Below, in pieces: positions 26,075-35,403 of a stretch of 42,748 bases of DNA. The position numbers were made by a program, and so were the translations under genes. A model generated the notes under the pieces. That model made no database searches and was not told where the DNA came from. It was given only the letters and a program-made list of their open reading frames with translations. How positions within the stretch are numbered: the first letter of the stretch is position 1; every line of letters starts with the position of its first letter. The DNA lies in the NCBI GenBank assembly GCA_947623465.1, contig CANQGU010000015.1:1-42748 (forward strand), written 5' to 3'. This stretch comes from an uncultured Clostridia bacterium. Its GTDB lineage: Bacteria; Bacillota; Clostridia; TANB77; CAG-508.

Positions 26075-26980
26075 ATGGAAAAAAGAAAAATACCAAATAG
26101 AAGACAAGAAGAAAGAAGAAAAAAAACAAGAAGAGAAAATAATAGGGGTATAATAGATAGAAGAGGCTCAATGCAAAGAAGAAAAGAAGATAGAAGAATA
26201 GAGGACAAAGAAAATAAAATAGAAGAAAATATAGAAAAAATTTTTACTGACCAAATAGAAGGAAGAAATGCTGTAATAGAGCTATTAGAAAGTAATAAAG
26301 ACATTAATAAAATATATGTAACAAAAGGAGACAAAAAAGGGTCAATAAATAAAATAATAGCAATGGCAAATGAAAAAAAGGTAATAATAGTTGAAAAAGA
26401 TAAAAAACAAATGGATTTAATGGCTCAATCAGAAAACTATCAAGGAGTAATTGCAATAGTACCTCCATATGAATATGTAGAAGTAGAAGATATAATAAAT
26501 ACTGCAAAAGAAAGAAACGAAAAACCTTTTATTTTAATACTAGATGGAATAGAAGATACACATAATTTAGGAGCAATCATTAGAACAGCAGAAACAGCAG
26601 GAGTTCATGGAATAATAATACCAAAAAGAAGATCAGCAAATGTAAATAGTACTGTTAGTAAGGTTGCATGTGGAGCTTTAGAATATATGAAAATTGCAAG
26701 AGTCAACAATATAACAGATACAATAAAGAAATTAAAAGAACAAGATATATGGATTTGTGGAACTACAATAGATGCTGAAAAATATTATTATGAACAAGAT
26801 TTAAATATGCCAATTGCAATAGTAATAGGAAACGAAGCAAAAGGTATTAGCGATTTAGTAAAGAAAAATTGTGACTTTTCAGTAAAAATTCCTATGAAAG
26901 GAAATATAACATCATTAAATGCATCAGTATCAACAGGAATAATAGTATATGAAGCTTTATATCAAAGGATAAAAAAATAA
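26075..26980 (+). CDS. rlmB: 23S rRNA (guanosine-2'-O-)-methyltransferase RlmB / TrmH family
   Basis: This SPOUT-family enzyme methylates ribose in 23S rRNA (TrmH group 3). Start ATG 26075 is preceded by AAGGTGG; the protein has 301 residues. The first 50 or so residues are an Arg/Lys/Glu-rich extension unusual for the family. They are followed by the substrate-binding domain (IEGRNAVIELLES) and the SpoU domain with its three motifs: LDGIEDTHNLGAIIRTAE, IVIGNEAKGIS and IPMKGNITSLNASVSTGI. The charged N-terminus may add RNA contact. Confidence 0.92.
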   Translation: MEKRKIPNRRQEERRKKTRRENNRGIIDRRGSMQRRKEDRRIEDKENKIEENIEKIFTDQIEGRNAVIELLESNKDINKIYVTKGDKKGSINKIIAMANEKKVIIVEKDKKQMDLMAQSENYQGVIAIVPPYEYVEVEDIINTAKERNEKPFILILDGIEDTHNLGAIIRTAETAGVHGIIIPKRRSANVNSTVSKVACGALEYMKIARVNNITDTIKKLKEQDIWICGTTIDAEKYYYEQDLNMPIAIVIGNEAKGISDLVKKNCDFSVKIPMKGNITSLNASVSTGIIVYEALYQRIKK

Positions 26981-26993
26981 AAGGAGGAAATTT

Positions 26994-28775
26994 ATGGATA
27001 ATAAAAGAACAGAAATAATCATAATATCCTTAATAGTATTAATTAGTATTATATGCATTGTATTTTCAATATTATATTTTGCAACAGACATATTTAAATC
27101 AAGTGAAATATTATTTCAAAAATATATTTCACAAAATTTAAAAAATGTAGTAGATGTTGTTGATATTTCAGAAGAAGAAAATATTATGAGTTATTTAAAA
27201 AGCAATGACTATATTGAGACAACAGAAGCAAATTTAAAATATCTAGAAAGTGAAAATGATGAAGAAGAAGTATACAATATAAACCAAAAAGCTGTAGTAA
27301 ATAACTCTAAAGGGGAATCATTTAAAGATAGCAATTTAAAATATGGAGACGAAACACTAGCAAGATTACAAATTATAAAACAAGACAATAAATATGGCTT
27401 TAGACTAGCAAATTTAGTAAAACAATTTGTCAGTGTAGAAAATGAAAGCATTTCTTATCTAGTATCAAGTCTTGGAATTAATGCTGAAAGTTTACCTGAA
27501 AAATTTAATCAAATAGATATAAAAGGAATATTTAATTTTTCTGAAGAAGAAATAGAAACCTTAACTAAAACATATACAGATGTAATTTTTTCAGATATAA
27601 ATCCAAAAAGTTATAGTACACAAAAAAATGCAACAATTACTTTAAGTAATGGAGAAATACTAGATAATGCAACTGCGTATTCATTAACTATAACAAAAAA
27701 TGACTTAGATAAAATATATAAAAGAATATTAAATCAAGCAATAAATGACCAAATTATATTATCTAAATTTGACGCATTAGATGCAAAAATTAAAGAAGCA
27801 GGATTTAATGAACAAGAAGGAAACAGCATAAAAGAAATATATACATCAACTTTACAATCTATTTTAAACTCAATAGAATATAAAGGAGAAGATACAAGAC
27901 AGATAGTATTTACTGTATATCAAACAAATGCAATTACAGTAAGAACATCAATAAAAACTGAAGAAGTAGAAATTACATTAGATGTATATAATAATGCAGA
28001 AGGAAAAACAGCTGTATTAAAAATTGAGAAATTACTTGAAGATAGAACAGAAACTAAAATATATACTATAGCAAATTTAAATAGTGCTACAGAACACGCA
28101 AGAACAATAGGATATAGTGATGACACACAAAATATTCAAACAAAAATAAGCTTTGTAAAACAAGATAATGGTATGGCAATAAATACACTTATAGACTATA
28201 CAAGTGATAAAATTGCAAATATAAAATTTGAACACAATAAAAATATTGAAATATCTAGCAATTATCAAATTCCTGTTAAATTAGACGAATCTAATAATAT
28301 ATTATTGAATAATTATGAGGGAGACCAAATTATATCAATATTAGAAAGTCTAGAAAAAGCAATGGTACAAAAGCTAAATGAAAGCCAATCAAAAATTAAT
28401 ACAAAATTATTAAACAATATATTGATATGGATTGACAACAAAGATAAAGAAAGAGAAGATAAAGAAAAAAATGATATAGAAAACCAAAAACAAAGATTTA
28501 ATAATCAATTCATTTTATACGAAGGAGAAAATTTATCATATGAGCATGTACAAAAATTGATAAAACTACTTAGCAATAACATGTCAGATTACGAAGTAGT
28601 TAGTGGAAACAAAGTAAAAATATATGTTAAAGATGGAATAAAAAATGAAGAAAAAGCAAAAGAAATAGGAAGTGTAATTGTAGAAGATTATACTTATAAT
28701 GTAAAAATATACTATTCAGAAGATGGGTATGTAAATGCAATAGATATATCTGTATATGAAGAAGATAATAACTAA
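26994..28775 (+). CDS. Unknown membrane-anchored protein
   Basis: This 593-residue protein has no recognised domain. An N-terminal membrane segment (IIIISLIVLISIICIVFSILYF, about 8-29) is followed by a large hydrophilic part, probably extracellular, rich in Asn, Glu and Lys. Late in the protein (about 490-515) a highly charged helix (KDKEREDKEKNDIENQKQRF) suggests a coiled coil. The start ATG has AAAGGAGG. It follows rlmB by 13 bases and is closed by a terminator, so the two are co-transcribed. Function unknown. Confidence 0.75.
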   Translation: MDNKRTEIIIISLIVLISIICIVFSILYFATDIFKSSEILFQKYISQNLKNVVDVVDISEEENIMSYLKSNDYIETTEANLKYLESENDEEEVYNINQKAVVNNSKGESFKDSNLKYGDETLARLQIIKQDNKYGFRLANLVKQFVSVENESISYLVSSLGINAESLPEKFNQIDIKGIFNFSEEEIETLTKTYTDVIFSDINPKSYSTQKNATITLSNGEILDNATAYSLTITKNDLDKIYKRILNQAINDQIILSKFDALDAKIKEAGFNEQEGNSIKEIYTSTLQSILNSIEYKGEDTRQIVFTVYQTNAITVRTSIKTEEVEITLDVYNNAEGKTAVLKIEKLLEDRTETKIYTIANLNSATEHARTIGYSDDTQNIQTKISFVKQDNGMAINTLIDYTSDKIANIKFEHNKNIEISSNYQIPVKLDESNNILLNNYEGDQIISILESLEKAMVQKLNESQSKINTKLLNNILIWIDNKDKEREDKEKNDIENQKQRFNNQFILYEGENLSYEHVQKLIKLLSNNMSDYEVVSGNKVKIYVKDGIKNEEKAKEIGSVIVEDYTYNVKIYYSEDGYVNAIDISVYEEDNN

Positions 28776-28780
28776 ATAAA

Positions 28781-28814
28781 AAATATAGGCATGTTAAATG
28801 TCTATATTTTTTTG
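28781..28814 (+). terminator. Terminator after the unknown membrane protein gene
   Basis: AAATATAG (28781-28788) with CTATATTT (28802-28809), followed by a T-run. Confidence 0.8.
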
Positions 28815-28873
28815 CATAAATTAAAAATGCTAAAAAGTGCGATATAAATATATTAAAAAAATTCAAAAAACAC

Positions 28874-28902
28874 TTGCATTTACATAAGAAATATGATAGA
28901 AT
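28874..28902 (+). promoter_or_regulatory. Promoter for rpsB-tsf
   Basis: TTGCAT (28874-28879), 17 bases, TAGAAT (28897-28902). The leader of about 110 bases contains AGC...GCT and CCT-AAAAA-AGG elements that can fold; it could be a ribosomal protein leader, but I recognise no known class. Confidence 0.75.
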
Positions 28903-29015
28903 AATATTCGTTTAAATAAAACACATATTGTGAGCAATGCAGAGTTGTGCCTAAAAAAGGTCTTTGCAAGCTATGAACGATATGGAAGAAATAACAAAAA
29001 AGGGAGGAATTAAAA

Positions 29016-29828
29016 ATGGCAGTAGTTGCAATGAAACAATTACTTGAAGCAGGTGTTCACTTTGGACATCAAACAAGAAGATGGGATCCAAAAATGGCTG
29101 AATATATATTCCAAGCTAGAAATGGAATTCACATCATCGATTTACAAAAAACATCAAAAAAATTAGACGAGGCTTATGAATTCATCAGAAGTCAAGTTGA
29201 GGAAGGAAAAACAGTTCTTTTTGTAGGAACAAAAAAACAAGCACAAGAATGTATTAAAGAAGCAGCAGAAAAATGTGGTATGTACTATGTTGACCAAAGA
29301 TGGTTAGGAGGAATGCTTACAAACTTTAATACAATCAAAAAAAGAATAAAAAGACTTAAAGACTTAGAAACAATGCAAGAAGATGGAACATTTGAAGTTC
29401 TACCTAAAAAAGAAGTTATATTATTAAAGAAAGAAATGCAAAAACTTCAAACAAACTTAGGTGGAATAAAAGACATGGAAGAAATGCCAGGAGTAATATT
29501 CTTAGTAGATCCTAAAAAAGAATATAACGCAATAAATGAAGCTAAAAAGCTAGATATTCCAACAGTAGGAATAGTAGATACAAACTGTAATCCAGAAGTA
29601 TTAGACTATCCTATTCCAGGAAACGATGATGCAATAAGAGCAGTTAAATTAATAACAGATGTTATGGCAAATGCAGTTATAGAAGGAAAACAAGGAGAAA
29701 GCTTTGAAAAAGTAATATCAGACGAAGAAGAAAATGATAAACAAGAAGCTGAAGAAAAAGCTCCAGAAACAATAGAAGAAGTAGTAGCTGAGGCAGAAGA
29801 AGAAGAAAAAGAAGAAGTAGAAGAATAA
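29016..29828 (+). CDS. rpsB: 30S ribosomal protein S2
   Basis: This 270-residue S2 shows the family N-terminus [22 protein letters not shown] and later KYIF-type, [21 protein letters not shown] and FLVDPKKE segments. The last 40 residues are an acidic Glu-rich tail, longer than in most S2 proteins. The start ATG has GGGAGG. It is followed by tsf, the classic pair. Confidence 0.97.
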   Translation: MAVVAMKQLLEAGVHFGHQTRRWDPKMAEYIFQARNGIHIIDLQKTSKKLDEAYEFIRSQVEEGKTVLFVGTKKQAQECIKEAAEKCGMYYVDQRWLGGMLTNFNTIKKRIKRLKDLETMQEDGTFEVLPKKEVILLKKEMQKLQTNLGGIKDMEEMPGVIFLVDPKKEYNAINEAKKLDIPTVGIVDTNCNPEVLDYPIPGNDDAIRAVKLITDVMANAVIEGKQGESFEKVISDEEENDKQEAEEKAPETIEEVVAEAEEEEKEEVEE

Positions 29829-29869
29829 AAAACTATTACTTAAAAATAAAATTAAGGAGGAGATTATTT

Positions 29870-30751
29870 ATGATAACAGCAGCAATGGTAAAAGATTTAA
29901 GAGAAAAAACAGGTGCAGGAATGATGGACTGCAAAAAAGTTTTAACAGAGGCTGATGGAGATATAGAAAGAGCAATAGAACTATTACGTGAAAGAGGAAT
30001 AGCAAAAGCAGCAAAAAAATCAGATAGAATTGCAGCAGAAGGTCTAGTATTAGGATATGTAACAGAAGACGCTAAAGTAGGAGCAGTTGTAGAAGTTAAC
30101 TCTGAAACAGACTTTGTTGCACAAAACGATGAATTCAAAAAATTTGTTGAAGAAGTTGCAAAACAAGTAGCTTTAAAAAACCCAGCAAATGTAGACGAAT
30201 TATTAGAACAAGAATCAGTTGAACAAGCTGGTAAAAAAATATCAGAGGTATTAGTAGATAAAACAGCTAAAATTGGAGAAAAACTTAGTATTCGTAGATT
30301 TACAAGATTTGAAACAACAGATGGATTAATAGAAAAATATATCCACGGAGATGGAAAAATAGCAGTTTTAGTAAACATGAAAAATGCAGATAGTACATTA
30401 GCAAAAGATATATGTATGCAAATAGCTGCAGCTAAACCAGAATTTTTAAATAGAGAAGCAGTACCAGAAGAAAGATTAAACAAAGAAATGGAAATACTTA
30501 AGGTACAAGCTATGAACGAAGGTAAACCAGAAGCTATAGCAGAAAAAATAGTTCAAGGAAGACTTGGAAAATTCTATGGGGAAATATGCTTACTAGAGCA
30601 AGAATTTGTTAAAGACTCAGATATGAAAGTACAAGATTTATTAAAATCAAAAAATGCAGAAATTGTAGAATTTGCTAGAATTGAAAAAGGTGAAGGTATT
30701 GAAAAGAAAGAAGAAAACTTTGCCGAAGAAGTTATGAAACAAATAAAATAA
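29870..30751 (+). CDS. tsf: Elongation factor Ts
   Basis: This 293-residue protein recycles EF-Tu from GDP to GTP form. It shows KDLREKTGAGMMDCKKVL at the N-terminus and the VEVNSETDFVAQNDEF core motif. Ribosome site AAGGAGG. It is the second gene of rpsB-tsf and is closed by a hairpin whose T-run overlaps the next small gene's start. Confidence 0.97.
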   Translation: MITAAMVKDLREKTGAGMMDCKKVLTEADGDIERAIELLRERGIAKAAKKSDRIAAEGLVLGYVTEDAKVGAVVEVNSETDFVAQNDEFKKFVEEVAKQVALKNPANVDELLEQESVEQAGKKISEVLVDKTAKIGEKLSIRRFTRFETTDGLIEKYIHGDGKIAVLVNMKNADSTLAKDICMQIAAAKPEFLNREAVPEERLNKEMEILKVQAMNEGKPEAIAEKIVQGRLGKFYGEICLLEQEFVKDSDMKVQDLLKSKNAEIVEFARIEKGEGIEKKEENFAEEVMKQIK

Positions 30752-30768
30752 AAAATTAACATTTTATT

Positions 30769-30818
30769 CCAATAATAATCATATAATTAAATAAGATTAT
30801 TATTGGAGGTTTTTTTTT
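30769..30818 (+). terminator. Terminator after tsf overlapping the ribosome site of the next gene
   Basis: CCAATAATAATC (30769-30780) pairs with GATTATTATTGG (30795-30806), followed by AGG and nine T. The stem end plus AGG forms TTGGAGG, the ribosome site for TTG 30817, which lies within the T-run. Confidence 0.8.
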
Positions 30819-31035
30819 GAAAAATATGTTTTTTGTTATAAATAAGGAAAAAGTTTATGCTTATGTAGTGTCTATAGTAACTATAGTAATTCTATTTTTT
30901 ATGTCACATGTTTTAAATTCAGATTTAAATACGGTAGAAGAAACATACACAAATGTAGAACAAAATACCAATTCCGAAAATACTCAAAATAATATAATAT
31001 CAAATACTTTAAATGATGTAGTATCTAATGGTTAA
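30817..31035 (+). CDS. Small membrane protein of unknown function
   Basis: This 72-residue protein starts at TTG 30817 (TTGGAGG upstream). A membrane segment (YAYVVSIVTIVILFFMSHVL, about 14-33) is followed by an Asn/Thr-rich outside part. I do not recognise it. Because the start lies inside the tsf terminator T-run, it is translated only from read-through or other transcripts. It could be a minor real gene; confidence is modest. Confidence 0.5.
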   Translation: MKNMFFVINKEKVYAYVVSIVTIVILFFMSHVLNSDLNTVEETYTNVEQNTNSENTQNNIISNTLNDVVSNG

Positions 31036-31159
31036 CCTATTGTAACACTAATGGAAAATAATTCTAATTTATAGGTATAAAATAAGAACCACAAGGATAT
31101 AATAAAAATAGGAATTAATAAAACAAAAGTAAATTTTATATTTAGAAGGGGATTTTAAA

Positions 31160-31672
31160 ATGCCTTTTATTGGGATAGTGGCTAAGGAAAATGATAGTAA
31201 TTTTATAAAAAATGGACTTTTAAAAAATACAGGTTTAAATAAATTTGATGTAATAAATATAAATTTAAAAAGTATACAAAATATAAAAAACATCAAATTT
31301 GATATAACTGTAATCAATGAAAATATAGAAGAATTGCTAAAAAGTTCAAAATATTTAGAAGACATAATTAATAAATCCAATTATTTAATTATAAATTCAG
31401 ATAAAGAAAATAATTTAAAATGGTTAAAAAACACAAAAACAAACATTATTACATATGGTTTTAATGCAAAAGCTACTATAACAATTTCTAGTGTTAAAGA
31501 AGAAAATACAATGATATGTATACAAAGAGGGTTTAAAAGTATAGATGAAAAAGTAATAGAAGAACAAGAAATTAACATAAAATTAAAGAAAAATAACATA
31601 AATAAATTATATAATGTGCTTGTAATATTTGCAATTTTAGGTATTTATGGAGAAAAATTGAAAAAAATTTAG
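31160..31672 (+). CDS. Conserved-looking hypothetical protein, Mur-ligase-like C-terminal segment
   Basis: This 170-residue protein starts at ATG 31160 behind AGAAGGGGA. It begins MPFIGIVAKENDSNFIKN and later has NIITYGFNAKATITISSV, which resembles the short conserved stretch of Mur ligases (VITYGLN...), but the ATP-binding P-loop is absent, so it is not a ligase. The end is hydrophobic (LVIFAILGIYGEKLKKI). Function unknown. Confidence 0.65.
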   Translation: MPFIGIVAKENDSNFIKNGLLKNTGLNKFDVININLKSIQNIKNIKFDITVINENIEELLKSSKYLEDIINKSNYLIINSDKENNLKWLKNTKTNIITYGFNAKATITISSVKEENTMICIQRGFKSIDEKVIEEQEINIKLKKNNINKLYNVLVIFAILGIYGEKLKKI

Positions 31673-31691
31673 AAAAAATTAACTCTTTATG

Positions 31692-31720
31692 TAGACAAAT
31701 CGAAAAAAATGTTGTATAAT
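31692..31720 (+). promoter_or_regulatory. Promoter for the SSB-like gene
   Basis: TAGACA (31692-31697), 17 bases, TATAAT (31715-31720). Confidence 0.7.
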
Positions 31721-31802
31721 ATTGGAAGTAGAGATTTTGAGACTAGAAAAATAGAGGGCTACTTTAGATAAATCCAAAAAAAGAAATAGGGAGGAATAAA
31801 AA

Positions 31803-32546
31803 TTGGATACAAATTATTTAGAAAACAACTATTTAACATTAGTTGGAAGAGTAACATCTGAAAAACAATTCAGTCATGAAATTTATGGAGAAAGATTTTA
31901 TTTATTTGATCTTTCAATACCACGTTTAAGTGGAAATGCGGATATAATTCCGGTTACAGTATCAGAAAGACTAATAAATGATGAAATGATGCAAATAGGA
32001 ACAAAATTACTTATAAAAGGTCAATTTAGATCTTACAATAGTTACGAAAACGAAAAAAACAGATTAATACTTACAGTATTTGCAAAAGACATTGAAAGAA
32101 TAGAAGAAAATGAACAAGAAAATGTAGAAAACGAAGAAGGAAATGAAAATCCATCAAATGAATTTGCAAAAAAAGATTCAATTACAAACGAGGTAGTACT
32201 TGTAGGGTATATTTGTAAAAAACCTATCTACAGACAAACACCATTTGGTAGAGAAATAGCAGACATATTACTTGCAGTTAACAGAGCATATAACAAATCA
32301 GATTATATTCCATCAATAGCTTGGGGAAGAAATGCAAAATTCTGTAAAAACTTAGAAGTAGGTACTGAAGTAAAAATAGTAGGTAGAATTCAATCTAGAA
32401 ACTATGAAAAGAAATATGAAGATGGAACAGTTGTAAAAAAAGTTGCTTATGAAGTATCAATCGGAAGTTTAGAAGTAATAAAAAATGACGAAAATGTAGA
32501 AAACAATGAAGAACAAGCAACAGATACAATTGAAGAAGCTATGTAA
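31803..32546 (+). CDS. Tandem OB-fold single-stranded-DNA-binding-like protein
   Basis: Start TTG 31803 behind GGGAGG; 247 residues. It carries two SSB-type OB folds, at about 8-100 (LTLVGRVTSEKQF...LIKGQFRSY) and 130-230 (VVLVGYICKKPIYRQ...ADILLAVNR...SIAWGRNAKF). An acidic Asn/Glu linker lies between them and an acidic tail follows. The second fold is closer to real SSB. Related two-domain proteins occur in clostridia beside normal SSB; the role is unknown. It has its own promoter and terminator. Confidence 0.82.
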   Translation: MDTNYLENNYLTLVGRVTSEKQFSHEIYGERFYLFDLSIPRLSGNADIIPVTVSERLINDEMMQIGTKLLIKGQFRSYNSYENEKNRLILTVFAKDIERIEENEQENVENEEGNENPSNEFAKKDSITNEVVLVGYICKKPIYRQTPFGREIADILLAVNRAYNKSDYIPSIAWGRNAKFCKNLEVGTEVKIVGRIQSRNYEKKYEDGTVVKKVAYEVSIGSLEVIKNDENVENNEEQATDTIEEAM

Positions 32547-32566
32547 TTAAATTTAAATAAAATATA

Positions 32567-32609
32567 AAAAACTTACACTTCAACTAATCAAGTGTAAGTT
32601 TTCTTTTTT
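32567..32609 (+). terminator. Terminator after the SSB-like gene
   Basis: AAACTTACACTT (32569-32580) pairs with AAGTGTAAGTTT (32590-32601), then TCTTTTTT. The cls gene ends nearby in the opposite direction. Confidence 0.85.
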
Positions 32610-32627
32610 ATTAAATGTGAAATTTTT

Positions 32628-34129
32628 TTACATTAAAGGGGCAACAAATCTTAAAATTGCTTGAAAAATAGATTTAAAAAAGTTTGCCTTAGATTCTTCT
32701 TTTGATATTTCATGACTTATTTGAATAGTATTAACTAAATCATCTTTTATATTTTGTATAATAGGACTATCTTCAAAATAACATCCACATTCAAAATGTA
32801 AATATAAACTTCTATAATCCATATTAATAGTACCAACAGTTGCAACTTTATCATCAGATACAAAAACTTTACCATGTATAAAACCGGGGAGTATAACGGT
32901 AAACTTTAACGCCACCTTTTACTAATTGTTCCATATAAGACTCAGATAATGTATAAACTAATTTTTTATCAGGAATTCCGGGAATTACAATTCGAACATC
33001 AACACCTCTTTTTACAGCTAAATTTAAAGCATTAATCATATCTGTATCAATAATTAAATATGGAGTAAAAATATAAACATAGTGATTGGCTTGATTAATA
33101 ATGTTCAAATAAATATCTTCTCCGGTAATTTCTTCATCTAATGGTGTCTCTGCATAAGGAATTACATAACCGAGAATTGGTATGTTTTTTTGTAAAATCA
33201 TATTTAAATTTATTAAAATCAGAATCTTCCTTTTTAAAAGAATTCCACATAGTTAAAAACATAACTGTGTAATTCCAAACAGCATCACCAGAAATACGTA
33301 TTGCATTATCTTTCCAATGACCATATTTTTTAGTAACATTAATATATTCATCTGCAATATTAATACCACCAGAAAAAGCAACTTTACCATCAATAACTAA
33401 TATTTTTCTATGGTCACGATTATTCATAATAATACCAGCTAAAGGAGTTAATGGGTTAAAAACAACACATTTAATTCCTTTTTGAGCAAGTTCATTTGGA
33501 TAAGACTTCTTTAAGGTAGAAAGACAACCTAAATCATCATACATAACTCGTACATCTACACCTTGTTTTGCTTTATCTTCTAATATTTCTAAAATAGAAT
33601 CCCACATTTTTCCGGGAGCAACAATAAAATATTCAAAGAAAATAAATTTTTCAGCTTTTTTCAATTCTTCAAGCATTACCTCAAAAGCTTCTTCTCCAAT
33701 AGGATAATAGTTAACATCATTATTTTTTGTAACAGGGTATCCGGAAAAATCACATAAATAGCGTATTTTACTATTATCTTTAATTTCATTTTTTATTTCT
33801 GGGTTTTGTGTAAGATAATTTTTCTTTTCCTTTTCTTCTTTATTTATATTTTTTAAAACTTTACTTCTATTTTTATTTTTTACAAGTATAATATAAAGCA
33901 AAGTTCCAAGTATAGGTAATAAAATTAAGGTAATAATAAGAGGTAAAGTATAAGAATAGCTTTTACTATTTTTAATTAAACTAAATGTGAGCAATAAACC
34001 TAATATTGAAAACAATATATTAATAATAAAGAAATGCTCTATAAAAAACAAATAAGTACATAGCGAAATAGCAATTTGTAAACTAAAACCAAAAAAAACT
34101 AAAATAAATCTTTTTACTGCCATTTTCAT
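32628..34129 (-). CDS. cls: Cardiolipin synthase, read through two +1 shifts at CGG
   Basis: This phospholipase-D-family membrane enzyme joins two phosphatidylglycerols into cardiolipin. From ATG 34129 (AAGGAG upstream; ATG 34159 is an alternative) it has two N-terminal membrane helices and the first HKD motif (HRKILVIDGKVAFSGG). At 33172 an in-frame CGG occurs; skipping its C gives NSGYVIPYAETPLDEE. In that second frame another CGG at 32886 occurs; skipping its C gives YRYTPGFIHGKVFVSDDK, the second HKD motif, and the end at 32628. Only with both shifts does the protein have both catalytic halves, about 499 residues, normal for Cls. Read without them it is three pieces. Confidence 0.93.
32883..32886 (-). 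other. +1 recoding site CGGT (second) in cls
   Basis: Minus-strand codons ACT CCC CGG TTT; skipping C32886 gives ACT CCC GGT TTT ATA CAT GGT AAA (T-P-G-F-I-H-G-K), the conserved PGF-x-H-x-K of cardiolipin synthases. It is directly before the second HKD motif. This site also allows CCC/CCC slippage in the P site. Confidence 0.88.
33169..33172 (-). other. +1 recoding site CGGT (first) in cls
   Basis: Minus-strand codons ACC AAT TCT CGG TTA; skipping C33172 gives TCT GGT TAT GTA ATT (S-G-Y-V-I). It links the first HKD part to the long middle frame. Confidence 0.88.
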
Positions 34130-34201
34130 AATTACAAACATCTCCTTCTTAAAAGGCACAGAATTTGCATATATGCCTTAAGGTTAATTAATTTATGTGT
34201 A

Positions 34202-34230
34202 ATAATATCATAAAAGATAAGAATTATCAA
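34202..34230 (-). promoter_or_regulatory. Promoter for cls
   Basis: On the minus strand: TTGATA (34230-34225), 17 bases, TATTAT (34207-34202). Confidence 0.6.
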
Positions 34231-34337
34231 TAGTTGTTATATACTAGATAAAGTATTAAAAGTATATATTTTTCAAAAAAGTGTTACATATGATTGACTA
34301 ATCTACAAACATATAGTAGGTTAATTTTTAAAACTGA

Positions 34338-34366
34338 TTGCAATATAAAAAAAAATATTGTATAAT
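34338..34366 (+). promoter_or_regulatory. Promoter for ftsY
   Basis: TTGCAA (34338-34343), 17 bases, TATAAT (34361-34366), about 40 bases before the ftsY start. Confidence 0.75.
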
Positions 34367-34407
34367 TTTATTTATATTGTAAATTAAGAAGAAAAGAGGA
34401 AAAGATA

Positions 34408-35313
34408 ATGGGCTTTTTTGATAAATTAAAATCAGGTTTAAGTAAAACAAAAGATTCATTTGATTCAAAAATCAATGATGTATTTAGTGCATTTAGGAAA
34501 GTAGATGAGGAATTTTTAGAAGAATTAGAAGAAATTTTAATAATGTCAGATATGGGAGTAGATACATCAGTTAAAATAGTAAATAATTTAAGAAAAAGAA
34601 TAAAAAAAGAAAATATAAAAGAAGAAGAAGATGTAAAACAAGCATTAAGAGAAGAAATACAATCAATATTTGATGAACTAGATAATTCATTAAAATTAGA
34701 CACAAAACCATCAGTAATTTTAGTAGTTGGTGTAAATGGAGTTGGAAAAACAACATCAATAGGCAAAATTGCAAACAAACTAAAAAATCAAGGAAAAAAG
34801 GTAGTAATTGCAGCAGCAGACACTTTTAGAGCAGCAGCTGTAGAACAACTAGAAGTTTGGGCAAATAGGTCAGGAGCTGAAATTGTAAAAAAAGAAGAAA
34901 AACATGACCCTGCATCAGTTGTATATGATGCAATAAAAAGAACAAGAGAAACTAACGCAGATGTTTTAATTGTAGATACAGCAGGAAGATTGCATAATAA
35001 AAAATATTTAATGGACGAACTTCATAAAATAAAAAAAGTAATAAACAAAGAAATGGGAGAATTATCTCAAGAGGTTTTACTTGTAATTGATAGCACAACG
35101 GGACAAAATGCAATAAACCAAGTAAAAGCATTTAAACAAGAAACAGATGTAACAGGATTAATATTAACAAAATTAGATGGTTCAAGTAAAGGCGGAGTAG
35201 TCTGTGGAATAGTAGAAGAAAATAAGATTCCTGTAAAATTTATAGGAGTTGGAGAACAAATAGATGATATGGAAATTTTCAATAGTGAAGAGTTTGCTAA
35301 AGCAATAATATAA
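34408..35313 (+). CDS. ftsY: Signal recognition particle receptor FtsY
   Basis: This 301-residue SRP GTPase docks SRP-ribosome complexes at the membrane. The N domain is at about 1-95; the G domain has the P-loop GVNGVGKTTSIGK, DTFRAAAVEQLE, DTAGRLHN and TKLDGSSKGG. There is no long acidic A domain, as in many Gram-positives. The ATG follows GAGGAAAAG. It stands alone; ffh is not in the window. Confidence 0.96.
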   Translation: MGFFDKLKSGLSKTKDSFDSKINDVFSAFRKVDEEFLEELEEILIMSDMGVDTSVKIVNNLRKRIKKENIKEEEDVKQALREEIQSIFDELDNSLKLDTKPSVILVVGVNGVGKTTSIGKIANKLKNQGKKVVIAAADTFRAAAVEQLEVWANRSGAEIVKKEEKHDPASVVYDAIKRTRETNADVLIVDTAGRLHNKKYLMDELHKIKKVINKEMGELSQEVLLVIDSTTGQNAINQVKAFKQETDVTGLILTKLDGSSKGGVVCGIVEENKIPVKFIGVGEQIDDMEIFNSEEFAKAII

Positions 35314-35340
35314 TTAAAACAGCTCACTTAAAATTTTATG

Positions 35341-35369
35341 TAGACAAATTAGTAAATATATGGTAAAAT
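35341..35369 (+). promoter_or_regulatory. Promoter for the UPF0182 gene
   Basis: TAGACA (35341-35346), 17 bases, TAAAAT (35364-35369). The 15 bases TTTATGTAGACAAAT are identical to those at the SSB-like gene's promoter. Confidence 0.65.
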
Positions 35370-35403
35370 ATATAGAAATTAACAAGAAAAGAGGAAATGA
35401 AAT

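Noticed and set aside
25720..26334. 204-codon minus-strand frame over ferredoxin and rlmB
   Set aside because: It runs opposite three real elements (ferredoxin, terminator, rlmB start) and has a composition typical of a shadow frame.
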